DNA of 64,000 nucleotides from Streptomyces flavochromogenes. GTDB taxonomy: Bacteria; Actinomycetota; Actinomycetes; Streptomycetales; Streptomycetaceae. Location of the stretch: assembly GCF_000717595.1 (NCBI RefSeq), contig NZ_JNZO01000012.1, positions 1 through 64,000 of the forward strand. Reading direction: 5' to 3'. The notes under the pieces were generated by a model. That model was not told the origin of the DNA. It saw only the letters and a program-made list of their open reading frames with translations, and searched no databases. The stretch's first letter is position 1. Each line of letters begins with the position of its first letter. The translations under genes were made by a program, and so were the position numbers. This document shows positions 32,836-40,678 of this stretch, piece after piece.

Positions 32836-34469
32836 CGGGCGTCACCGTCTTCGGGCTGCTCTGCGTCGCCTTCGAGCTGGCCGCTTGCCGCGCCGGTCAT
32901 GGCGGAGCCGAGCTGCTCGGGCGTGATGGTGGCGGGGTCGGCGTCCGCGACGAGCTTGCCGCGGTACATGACCCGGAGGGTGTCGGAGAGACCGATCAGC
33001 TCGTCGAGGTCGGCGGAGATCAGCAGCACCGCCAGGCCCTCGCGGCGCGCGTCCCGGATCGCGTCCCAGATCTGCGCCTGCGCGCCGACGTCCACACCGC
33101 GGGTGGGGTGGGCGGCGATCAGGAACTTGGGGCTGTGGCTCATCTCGCGGCCGACGATCAGCTTCTGCTGGTTGCCGCCGGAGAGGGAGGCCGCGGTGAC
33201 GTCGATGCCGGGGGTGCGCACGTCGTACTCGCGCACGATCCGCTCGGTGTCCTTGCGGGCCGCCTTCGGGTCGAGGACGCCGCGCTTGGAGTTGGGCGCC
33301 TCGGTGACGTGGCCGAGGATGCGGTTCTCCCAGAGGGGGGCCTCCAGAAGCAGGCCGTGGCGGTGCCGGTCCTCGGGGATGTAGCCGATGCCGCCCTCGC
33401 GGCGCTTGCGCACGGAGACCTTGGAGATGTCCTGGCCGTCGAGCGAGATGACGCCCGCGTCGGGGGTGGACATGCCCATGAGGGCCTCGATGAGCTCGGT
33501 CTGGCCGTTGCCCTCGACACCGGCGATCCCGAGGATCTCGCCCTTGTGGATCGTGAGGGAGATGTCGTCCAGGAGCTTGCGGCCGCCCACGGCCTCCTCG
33601 TGGACGGTCGCCGCGCTCGACGGGTCGGCCGGGGCGGCGGTGGTCAGCGGCGCGGCCGCGACTCCGCTCTCGCTCAGCGTCAGGTTCTCGACCGTGAGCA
33701 TCGGGACCTCGGTGACCGTGGACTCACGGGTCTCCGGGGAGGGCAGCTCGCTGCCGACCATCAGCTCGGCGAGCTGCTTGGTGGTGGCGGTCTTCGGGTC
33801 GGCGGTGCCGACCGTGGTGCCCCGGCGGATGACCGTGATGTCGTCCGCGACCTTCAGGACCTCGCCCAGCTTGTGCGAGATGAAGATGACGGTCAGACCC
33901 TCGGCCTTGAGCTCGCGCAGGTTGTCGAAGAGCGCGTCGACCTCCTGCGGGACGAGCACGGCGGTCGGCTCGTCGAGGATGAGGATCTTGGCGCCGCGGA
34001 AGAGGACCTTGAGGATCTCCACGCGCTGCCGGTCGGCGACGCCGAGGTCCTCGACCAGTGCGTCGGGGCGGACCCCGAGGCCGTACGCGTCGGAGATCTC
34101 GAGGATCTTCTTCCGCGCCTTGGCGCCGATGCCGTAGAGCTTCTCGCCGCCGAGGACGACGTTCTCCAGGACGGTGAGGTTGTCGGCGAGCATGAAGTGC
34201 TGGTGCACCATGCCGATGCCGCGCGCGATGGCGTCACCGGGGCTGGAGAAGGTGACCTGCTCGCCGTCGACGGCGATGGTGCCCTCGTCCGGCTTCTGCA
34301 TGCCGTAGAGGATCTTCATGAGGGTCGACTTGCCGGCGCCGTTCTCGCCGATGAGGGCGTGCACGGTGCCCTTTCGGACCGTGATGGCGATGTCCTTGTT
34401 GGCGACGACGCCGGGGAATCGCTTGGTGATGCCGTGCAGTTCTACGGCAGGGGGGCTGGACGCGTTGAT
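32832..34469 (-). CDS. nucleoside ABC transporter ATP-binding protein (two ATPase domains)
   Basis: About 545 aa with two fused ABC domains. The first has Walker A GENGAGKST and Walker B ILILDEPTAVL. The second has a variant Walker A GVEGNGQTEL, signature LSGGNQQK and a Walker B where the Glu region reads FLIAAHPTRG, as is usual in this family. It powers BmpA-dependent nucleoside uptake. The start is a problem: the AAGGAG site is followed 8 nt later by ATC (34469), with no in-frame ATG, GTG or TTG. The only canonical upstream start is GTG 34622, which would place operator site 4 inside the gene. I favour a non-canonical start or a sequence error. Confidence 0.9.
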   Translation of the reverse strand: MNASSPPAVELHGITKRFPGVVANKDIAITVRKGTVHALIGENGAGKSTLMKILYGMQKPDEGTIAVDGEQVTFSSPGDAIARGIGMVHQHFMLADNLTVLENVVLGGEKLYGIGAKARKKILEISDAYGLGVRPDALVEDLGVADRQRVEILKVLFRGAKILILDEPTAVLVPQEVDALFDNLRELKAEGLTVIFISHKLGEVLKVADDITVIRRGTTVGTADPKTATTKQLAELMVGSELPSPETRESTVTEVPMLTVENLTLSESGVAAAPLTTAAPADPSSAATVHEEAVGGRKLLDDISLTIHKGEILGIAGVEGNGQTELIEALMGMSTPDAGVISLDGQDISKVSVRKRREGGIGYIPEDRHRHGLLLEAPLWENRILGHVTEAPNSKRGVLDPKAARKDTERIVREYDVRTPGIDVTAASLSGGNQQKLIVGREMSHSPKFLIAAHPTRGVDVGAQAQIWDAIRDARREGLAVLLISADLDELIGLSDTLRVMYRGKLVADADPATITPEQLGSAMTGAASGQLEGDAEQPEDGDAR

Positions 34470-34545
34470 GACGCACTCTCCTTGGCCGGAAGGAGTGGGA
34501 GCGGGGAGGGCAGGGCGGGGCGAAGTTATCGTGCCAGGGAGACAT

Positions 34546-34557
34546 CTACACGCGTAG
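34546..34557. promoter_or_regulatory. nucleoside-regulon operator, site 4 (transporter ATPase operon)
   Basis: CTACACGCGTAG, one mismatch from the palindrome, 77 bp upstream of the probable ATPase start and downstream of the bmpA terminator. Confidence 0.68.
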
Positions 34558-34591
34558 CGCTGCCGAAAAATGAAAACCCGTACGGGAATGG

Positions 34592-34640
34592 GCCCGGGGC
34601 CCGGTGCGATGGCGAGTGCCACCGATCCGGGCCCGCGGGC
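34592..34640 (-). terminator. terminator between bmpA and the ATPase gene
   Basis: A long GC stem (34592-34604 with 34627-34640, one bulge) followed on the minus strand by TTTTCATTTTT, a rare T-rich tail for this genome. It should limit read-through from bmpA. A second 7-bp inverted repeat, CAGGTCA-T-TGACCTG, lies at 34642-34656 between it and the bmpA stop. Confidence 0.72.
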
Positions 34641-34663
34641 TCAGGTCATTGACCTGCTTGTCC

Positions 34664-35722
34664 TTACGGAGCGGTCTTGACCGTGATCTTGCCGTCGACG
34701 ATGTCCTTCTTCGCCTTCGCCACGGCGGCGGTGACATCGGTCATCTTCACGTACGCCGGGTTGGAGTCGGCCAGGCCGACACCGTCCGTGGCGAGGCCGT
34801 AGCGGACCTCACCGGACTGCGGCTTGCCGTCCTGGACCGACTTGATCACGTTGAAGACGGAGTCCGAGACGTCCTTGGTGACCGAGGTCAGGATGTGGTC
34901 CTTGTACGAGGCCAGACCCGCCTGGTTGTACTGGTCGGAGTCGACACCGATCGCCCACTTGCCGGCGGTCGAGGCGGCCTCGATCGCGCCGGAGCCGGCC
35001 AGACCGGCGGCGGCGTAGATCACGTCGGCGCCCTTGTCGATCTGACCCTGCGCGGCGGCCTTGCCGAGGTCGGGCTTCGAGAAACCGTCGAAGTTCGGCG
35101 GCTGGGTCAGGTACTGGACGAGCACCTTCGCGTTGGGGTTGGTGTCCTTGACGCCCTGGGCGAAGCCCGCCTCGAACTTCTTGATCAGCGGAACCTCGAC
35201 ACCGCCGATGAAGCCGACCGTGCCGGTCTTGGAGACCTTGGCGGCGGCGACGCCGGCCAGGTAGGAGCCCTGCTCCTCGTTGAAGACGAGGTTGGCGATG
35301 TTCGGGCCGGTCTTCGACGTGTCGTCGATGAGGCCGAAGGTGGTCTTCGGGTAGGCCTTGGCGACCTTCTCGATGGCCGGGGCGTAGGCGAAGCCGACGC
35401 CGATGACCGGGTTGTTCCCGGCGCGGGCGAGAGCGGTCAGGCGCTGCACCTTGTCGGCGTCGCCCTCACCCTCGGAGGGCTCGGCCTCGGCGCCCTTGAC
35501 GCCGAGCTCGTCCTCGGCCTTCTTGAGGCCCGCGTAGGCGGCGTCGTTGAACGACTGGTCGCCACGGCCGCCGATGTCGTACGCGATGGCAGCCTTCGTC
35601 GCCTTCGCGCTGGAGCTCGGGCTGGAGCCGGAGTCCGTCGAAGACTTGCCACACGCGGTGGCGGAGAGGGCGAGCGCCGCGGAGGCGATGCCCACGGTCG
35701 TGATCCTGGTGATCCGGCGCAA
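34664..35722 (-). CDS. BmpA-family nucleoside-binding lipoprotein
   Basis: A 352-aa solute-binding lipoprotein. The lipobox is SATAC (Cys about 24) after a hydrophobic signal. The mature domain has the BMP family features AYDIGGRGDQSFNDAAYAGL, VIGVGFAYAPAI and NIANLVFNEEQGSYLAGVAA. It delivers nucleosides to the permeases. TTG 35722 is the start: GAAGGGA lies 8 nt upstream. It is transcribed from its own promoter with operator site 5 and probably also reads partly into the ATPase operon. Confidence 0.94.
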   Translation of the reverse strand: MRRITRITTVGIASAALALSATACGKSSTDSGSSPSSSAKATKAAIAYDIGGRGDQSFNDAAYAGLKKAEDELGVKGAEAEPSEGEGDADKVQRLTALARAGNNPVIGVGFAYAPAIEKVAKAYPKTTFGLIDDTSKTGPNIANLVFNEEQGSYLAGVAAAKVSKTGTVGFIGGVEVPLIKKFEAGFAQGVKDTNPNAKVLVQYLTQPPNFDGFSKPDLGKAAAQGQIDKGADVIYAAAGLAGSGAIEAASTAGKWAIGVDSDQYNQAGLASYKDHILTSVTKDVSDSVFNVIKSVQDGKPQSGEVRYGLATDGVGLADSNPAYVKMTDVTAAVAKAKKDIVDGKITVKTAP

Positions 35723-35784
35723 GAGGAGGGTCCCTTCAAGACTGACCGAAAGCGCCTCTTCCGGCGCTGGTTTCGCGGCGATCG

Positions 35785-35796
35785 TAACGCGCGTAG
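35785..35796. promoter_or_regulatory. nucleoside-regulon operator, site 5 (bmpA)
   Basis: TAACGCGCGTAG matches the operator at 10 of 12 positions. On the minus strand it sits directly upstream of TACGAT, a likely -10, and 63 bp above the bmpA start. Confidence 0.6.
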
Positions 35797-35969
35797 ATGT
35801 CAGTTAAAGACCCGTTCATGAGTCGTTATCGGATCGTCGCGAACCGGCCAGTCGAGGCGACCGGGGGCGTTCGGCCCGGTACCGCCGGTTATATCTCCGG
35901 GTCCGGGCGGCGGGAAGGGGGTCCGGGGGCGCCACGCCGGGGCGTTGGACCGAAGGGGGGACGGCGGTC

Positions 35970-35997
35970 GGCCGGACGGATGAAGGACCGTCCGGCC
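35970..35997 (-). terminator. terminator after the M20 amidohydrolase gene
   Basis: A perfect 10-bp stem (35970-35979 with 35988-35997) and an 8-nt loop, 29 nt after the stop codon. Confidence 0.72.
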
Positions 35998-36025
35998 GGA
36001 ATCAGGGCCGCCGTTTGGCCTGAAA

Positions 36026-37246
36026 TCAGCGCTTTGGTGCCGCGTCGAGCAGCGCCGCCGCCGTGAAGAGCTCCACCGCTGCCTCGATGCAGCTCTCGTC
36101 CACGTCGAAGTCGCCGGCGTGGAGGTCGCGGACACGGGTGTCGCCGGGGGTACGGACGCCGAGGCGGGCCATGGCGCCGGGCACGTGCTCCAGGTACCAG
36201 GAGAAGTCCTCGCCGCCGAGGCTCTGCTCGGTGTCCTCGATCGCGTACGGTCCGCGGCGGGCGGTCATCGCGGCCTGGAGCAGCTCGGTGACGGCCGGGT
36301 CGTTGACGACCGGGGGGACACCGCGCACGTAGGTGACGGTCGACTTGGCCCGGTGCAGGGTCGCGATCTCGTCGATGGCCGCGTGCACCAGGTCGGGCGC
36401 CTCCCGCCAGGTGGGCAGGTCGAGGCAGCGGACGGTGCCGGAGAGCTCGGCGTGCTGCGGGATGACGTTGCAGGCGTGGCCGGACTCGATACGGCCCCAG
36501 GTGACCGAGAGCCCCGAGCGGGCGTCCACGCGGCGGGACAGGACGGCGGGGACGTCGACGGCGACCCGGGCGGCGGCGGTGACGAGGTCGGTCGTGAGGT
36601 GCGGACGGGCGGTGTGACCGCCGGGCCCGTCGAGGGTGACCTCCAGACGGTCGCAGGCGGAGGTGATGGGGCCGGGGCGGAGCCCGATCTTCCCCGCGTC
36701 CACCCTGGGGTCGCAGTGCACCGCGATGATCCGGCCGACCCCGTCCAGGACGCCGGCCTCGATGGCATCGGCGGCGCCGCCGGGGAGCACCTCCTCGGCG
36801 GGCTGGAAGAGCAGCCGCACGGCCGCCGGGAGGAGGCCCTGCCGGTCGAGCTCGGCGAGGACGAGTCCGGCACCGAGGACGGTCGTGGTGTGGACGTCGT
36901 GTCCGCAGGCGTGGGCGCGGTTGGCCACCGTGGAGTGGTAGGCGACGGTCTTGACGTCGGGGATGGGCAGCGCGTCGAGGTCGGCGCGGATCGCGAGCAT
37001 CGGCCGCGCGGGATCCGGGGTGCCGATGTCACAGATGAGCCCGGTGCCGCCCGGCAGGACCTTCGGCGCGAGGCCGGCCGCCTCCAGGCGGGCCTTGAGC
37101 GCGGCGGTCGTACGGAACTCCTGGTTCCCGAGCTCCGGGTGCATGTGCAAGTCCCTGCGGAAGGCGATCAGTTCGACGCGCAGGGGTTCGGACAGCGTTC
37201 CGGGCAGGGTGACGGAGCCTGGCTCACGGGACTTCAACTGGTTCAC
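36026..37246 (-). CDS. M20-family amidohydrolase
   Basis: A 406-aa di-metal amidohydrolase (M20D, aminoacylase/HipO-like). Metal and catalytic motifs: FRRDLHMHPELGNQEF, HACGHDVHTTTVLGAG, FQPAEE (catalytic Glu pair), the dimerisation segment GGHTARPH and the final GGEDFSWYLEHVPGAM. Members hydrolyse N-acyl amino acids or aromatic amides. GTG 37246 is the start, and a palindrome covers it. It is upstream of bmpA on the same strand but separated by a terminator, so its link to nucleoside use is unclear. Confidence 0.92.
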   Translation of the reverse strand: MNQLKSREPGSVTLPGTLSEPLRVELIAFRRDLHMHPELGNQEFRTTAALKARLEAAGLAPKVLPGGTGLICDIGTPDPARPMLAIRADLDALPIPDVKTVAYHSTVANRAHACGHDVHTTTVLGAGLVLAELDRQGLLPAAVRLLFQPAEEVLPGGAADAIEAGVLDGVGRIIAVHCDPRVDAGKIGLRPGPITSACDRLEVTLDGPGGHTARPHLTTDLVTAAARVAVDVPAVLSRRVDARSGLSVTWGRIESGHACNVIPQHAELSGTVRCLDLPTWREAPDLVHAAIDEIATLHRAKSTVTYVRGVPPVVNDPAVTELLQAAMTARRGPYAIEDTEQSLGGEDFSWYLEHVPGAMARLGVRTPGDTRVRDLHAGDFDVDESCIEAAVELFTAAALLDAAPKR

Positions 37247-37258
37247 CCTTTGAAGGGT
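37245..37258. promoter_or_regulatory. palindrome overlapping the amidohydrolase start
   Basis: ACCCTT-TG-AAGGGT, perfect 6-bp arms, overlaps the GTG start codon and would block transcription or translation if bound. Confidence 0.4.
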
Positions 37259-37362
37259 AGGCCTCCGGAGAGGTCAACTGCCCGTTGATCACAAAAAGTT
37301 CAGCCCGTTAGGGGAAAGAATCTCGGTTCGGCAGGCATGAAGCCCGTTCCATATGGGTACGC

Positions 37363-38583
37363 TCAGCCGAATTCGAGCCGATCGGCCGGGGTCGCCGCCC
37401 GCGAGGTGAGCCGGTCGACCTCGTGGGCCGCCGTCCCCGTCACCCCGGACAGGAAACCCCGGGCCCGCGGGGAGGCGGTGGCCCTCAGCCACTCGGACGA
37501 GATCTCGCAGACCGCGACCTTCACCCCGGTGCCGGCCAGGGCCAGCGGCAGGGTGTGCACGACCGTGGACGGAAAACTGACGACCGTACGCCCGATGGGG
37601 CCACGGCGGGCGATCAGCTCCAGGGGCAGCTCCGGACGGACCACCTGGAGGCCCGTCTCGACCGCGATCCGGTGCAGCTTCTCGGCGCTCTCCCTGCGGT
37701 GCGCGAAATAGCGGGTGGCGCCGTGGGTGCGGGCGAGTTCCGCCACCACCCGGTCGTAGTGACCGGCGTCCACCACCCCCGTCTCCACCAGCGAGGTCCC
37801 CACCAGGTCCGCGCCGCCCGTGAGCAGCGGCGGGCCGAAGCGGGCCCGGGTCCAGGCGTAGGAGTTCTCGCTGACCGTGACGCCCTCGGGGACCTCGACG
37901 GGCAGCGAGGTGAAGATCTCGACCGAACGGCCGGAGGTCGGGGCGAGGCGCTTCTTGGCGAGCAGGGTCACCGGGGCGAGCACCAGCTCGCGCGGGTCGA
38001 GGCCGCTGCTCCTGCGGTGCCAGCGCACCAGGCGCTCACCGCGGCCGATCTGGGCGGCGTACTCCATGGTGGCGGTGCCGTCGTCGACGACGGTCAGGTG
38101 CCGGGGGGCGAAGAGGGTGAGGAGGAGCTGGACGTACCGGGAGAACGGATCCCCGATGATCACCCGCTCCGCGGAGCGCAGCGGCCGGGCGAGCTCCCGC
38201 AGCGTGCGGACGAGCGCGCCCCGGCCACCGCGGGCCTCCTGCCAGTGCACGGTGAGGCCCTCGTCGCGGGCCAGCTGGGCCATCCGGCGCAGCTGGCCCC
38301 GCGACATGGGGTCGGTCGGCGAGAGGACGACGACCGTCAGGGCGGGTGCGGGCCGTGCCGCACCCTGGGCGGCGTCCGTCGAGCGGGGCGCCCCCGCGGA
38401 CGCACCGGCGTCCGCGGAGCCGGGCGCCGCGGTGCCCGCGCCGGCGGGCACGGCGTCCGCCGTGCCGTGCGTGCCGGCGGGTGCCGCGGAGGGCGCACCC
38501 GTGGCGGGAGCCCGGGTGTGCGCCCATTCCAGGACGTTGAGGAGCTGGACCGGGCTCTCGACGAACGCCAGCTGCCCGGTCAT
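37363..38583 (-). CDS. polysialyltransferase-like glycosyltransferase
   Basis: A 406-aa protein opening with FVESPVQLLNVLEWAH, a motif of the bacterial alpha-2,8-polysialyltransferase family (PF07388-type). A 45-residue Ala/Pro/Gly/Thr insert follows, then VVVLSPTDPMSRGQLRRMAQLA, VIIGDPFSRYVQLLL, VVDDGTATMEYA and FAHRRESAEKLHRI. It probably transfers Kdn/sialic-type sugars from CMP donors to a growing wall polymer. ATG 38583 overlaps the synthase stop (ATGA), tying it to the nonulosonate genes. Confidence 0.8.
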   Translation of the reverse strand: MTGQLAFVESPVQLLNVLEWAHTRAPATGAPSAAPAGTHGTADAVPAGAGTAAPGSADAGASAGAPRSTDAAQGAARPAPALTVVVLSPTDPMSRGQLRRMAQLARDEGLTVHWQEARGGRGALVRTLRELARPLRSAERVIIGDPFSRYVQLLLTLFAPRHLTVVDDGTATMEYAAQIGRGERLVRWHRRSSGLDPRELVLAPVTLLAKKRLAPTSGRSVEIFTSLPVEVPEGVTVSENSYAWTRARFGPPLLTGGADLVGTSLVETGVVDAGHYDRVVAELARTHGATRYFAHRRESAEKLHRIAVETGLQVVRPELPLELIARRGPIGRTVVSFPSTVVHTLPLALAGTGVKVAVCEISSEWLRATASPRARGFLSGVTGTAAHEVDRLTSRAATPADRLEFG

Positions 38584-39473
38584 GCGGCGACGAGGCCCTG
38601 GACCCGGCGGAGCTTCTTCATCGGGCCGAGCTCCGACTCGTAGACCTTCTTGACGCCGTCACCGAGGGCGGCCTCGATCGTGCGGATGTCGCGGACCAGG
38701 CGCTGCAGGCCCTGGGGCTCGACGGAGGCGGCCTGGTCGGAGCCCCACATGGCGCGGTCGAGGGTGATGTGACGCTCGACGAAGGTGGCGCCGAGGGCGA
38801 CGGCGGCCAGCGTGGTCTGGAGGCCCGTCTCGTGGCCGGAGTAGCCGATCGGGACGTTCGGGTACTCCTCCTGCAGCGTCTGGATGACGCGCAGGTTGAG
38901 CTCCTCGGCCTTGGCCGGGTAGGTCGAGGTGGCGTGGCAGAGCAGGATGTTCGCGCTCCCGAGGACCTCGACGGCGTGACGGATCTGCGCCGGCGTCGAC
39001 ATGCCGGTGGAGAGGATGACCGTGCGGCCGGTGGCGCGCAGCGAGCGCAGCAGCTCGTCGTCGGTGAGGGAGGCCGAGGCGACCTTGTGGGCCGGGACGT
39101 CGAACTTCTCCAGGAAGGCGACGGCCTCGGTGTCCCACGGGGAGGCGAACCAGTCGATGCCGCGCTTCTTGCAGTGCTCGTCGATGGCGCGGTACTGGGT
39201 CTCGTCGAACTCGACGCGGTGACGGTAGTCGATGTACGTCATCCGGCCCCAGGGGGTGTCCCGCTCGATGTCCCACTGGTCGCGCGGGGTGCAGATCTCG
39301 GGGGTGCGCTTCTGGAACTTGACCGCGTCGCAGCCGGCTTCGGCGGCCACGTCGATCAGCGCGAACGCGTTGTCGAGGTCGCCGTTGTGGTTGATGCCGA
39401 TCTCGCCGGTGATGTAGACGGAGTGGCCCGGTCCTGCGGTCTTGTCGCCGAGGGTGCGGATACGGGTGTTCAT
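38580..39473 (-). CDS. NeuB-family nonulosonate (Kdn-9-P/sialic acid) synthase
   Basis: A 297-aa PEP-dependent aldolase-type synthase. NeuB motifs: ITGEIGINHNGDLDNAFALIDVAAEAGCDAVKFQ (described), RHRVEFDETQY, DWFASPWD, LSTGMST, CHATSTYPA and GYSGHETG. It lacks the C-terminal SAF/antifreeze-like domain usual in NeuB (about 350 aa), making it a short form. A HAD phosphatase is fused to the next enzyme, so a phosphorylated product (for example Kdn-9-phosphate from mannose-6-phosphate) is likely. Confidence 0.88.
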   Translation of the reverse strand: MNTRIRTLGDKTAGPGHSVYITGEIGINHNGDLDNAFALIDVAAEAGCDAVKFQKRTPEICTPRDQWDIERDTPWGRMTYIDYRHRVEFDETQYRAIDEHCKKRGIDWFASPWDTEAVAFLEKFDVPAHKVASASLTDDELLRSLRATGRTVILSTGMSTPAQIRHAVEVLGSANILLCHATSTYPAKAEELNLRVIQTLQEEYPNVPIGYSGHETGLQTTLAAVALGATFVERHITLDRAMWGSDQAASVEPQGLQRLVRDIRTIEAALGDGVKKVYESELGPMKKLRRVQGLVAA

Positions 39474-39484
39474 GGTGCCGGTCC

Positions 39485-40678
39485 TTAGGAGTTGGGGGTG
39501 TCGAGCTCGGGGCCGAGGAGCCAGGCGGCGATCTCGCGGATCGCCCCCGAGCCGCCCGGGGTGACGGTGACCGCGCGGGCAGCGGCCCGTACGGAGTCGT
39601 GGGCGCTGCTCACCGCGACGGGCCAGCCGACGAGGTGGAAGCAGGGAAGGTCGTTGACGTCGTTTCCGGCGTAGAGCACGCGCTGCGGGTCGATGCCCTC
39701 GGCCTCGCACCACTCCTTGAGGGCCCGGTCCTTGCGGTCGATGCCGTGCAGGACGGGGATCTTGAGCTTGCGGGCGCGGGCGGCGACGACGGCGTTCTGC
39801 TCGGTGGAGAGGATGAGGACGGGCAGTCCGGCGCGGCGCAGGGCGGCGATGCCGAGGCCGTCGCCGCGGTGCGCGGAGACGAACTCGCGTCCCTCGGCGT
39901 CCAGGTGGACCCGGTCGTCGGTCTGCGTGCCGTCGAAGTCGAGGACGACGGCGTCGACGTCCGCGAAGCCGGGGGTGGCCGGGGTGTCGAGGAGCGGGGC
40001 GAGGGCGCGGGCGCGGGCCAGGTCGTGCGGGTCGTCGATCTCCAGGACCCGGGCGGGGTCGGTGACGACGAGTGCGGTACGGCCGAAGAAGCGGTGCTTG
40101 TGGCTGCGGAAGCCGGCCGCGTCCATCGCGTAGACGGCGCCGGTCTCCAGGTACTCGGGCTCCCGGTCCTGGCGGCGGGGACGGTGCGCCTTGTCGTGGT
40201 TGACGCCGGTGGCACCGTCCTCCGAGCCGTCGGTGGGCACGCGCCAGAGGAAGCCGTGCGACGGGGCGGCGGTGAAGGCCGTGTCGGCGGCACCGGAGGT
40301 GATGCGCTCGACGGTCTCGGCGACCTCCGCGGAGCTGAGGAACGGGCTGGTGCACTGGACGAGGAGGACCACGTCGGCCGGGCGCCCGTGGGCGGTCTCG
40401 AAGGCGTCCATGGCGTGCAGGACCGCGGCCTCGCTGGTGGCGGTGTCGCCGGCGATCTCGGCGGGGCGCTGCACCGCCTCGGCCCCCGCGGTGCGGGCGG
40501 CGGCCGCGATGCCGGCGTCGTCGGTGGAGACCACCACGTGGGTGACGGGACGGGCGCCGAGGCAGGCCCGGACGGCGCGGGCGACCAGGGGTACTCCGGC
40601 CACCGGGGCGAGATTCTTGGCGGGCACGCCCTTCGAACCGCCCCTCGCGGGGATCACGGCGAGCACGGTGGTGGTCAT
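39485..40678 (-). CDS. acylneuraminate cytidylyltransferase fused to HAD phosphatase
   Basis: A 397-aa bifunctional protein. Residues 1-230 are a CMP-nonulosonate synthetase (VIPARGGSKGVPAKNLAPV binds CTP; VVVSTDDAGIAAAA; VQCTSPF; PRRQDREPEYLETGAVYAM). Residues 240-397 are a C0-type HAD phosphatase (KdsC-like): motif I VVLDFDGTQTDD, then LILSTEQN and GNDVNDLPC. The fusion can dephosphorylate the nonulosonate 9-phosphate and then activate the sugar as its CMP form. ATG 40678 overlaps the previous stop by 1 nt. Confidence 0.9.
   Translation of the reverse strand: MTTTVLAVIPARGGSKGVPAKNLAPVAGVPLVARAVRACLGARPVTHVVVSTDDAGIAAAARTAGAEAVQRPAEIAGDTATSEAAVLHAMDAFETAHGRPADVVLLVQCTSPFLSSAEVAETVERITSGAADTAFTAAPSHGFLWRVPTDGSEDGATGVNHDKAHRPRRQDREPEYLETGAVYAMDAAGFRSHKHRFFGRTALVVTDPARVLEIDDPHDLARARALAPLLDTPATPGFADVDAVVLDFDGTQTDDRVHLDAEGREFVSAHRGDGLGIAALRRAGLPVLILSTEQNAVVAARARKLKIPVLHGIDRKDRALKEWCEAEGIDPQRVLYAGNDVNDLPCFHLVGWPVAVSSAHDSVRAAARAVTVTPGGSGAIREIAAWLLGPELDTPNS

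Larger units (their letters stand above)
35723..36025. other. 303-bp gap between the amidohydrolase and bmpA genes
   Basis: It contains operator site 5, a probable -10 TACGAT for bmpA just below it and a terminator at 35970-35997. No gene was found in the remainder. Confidence 0.6.
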
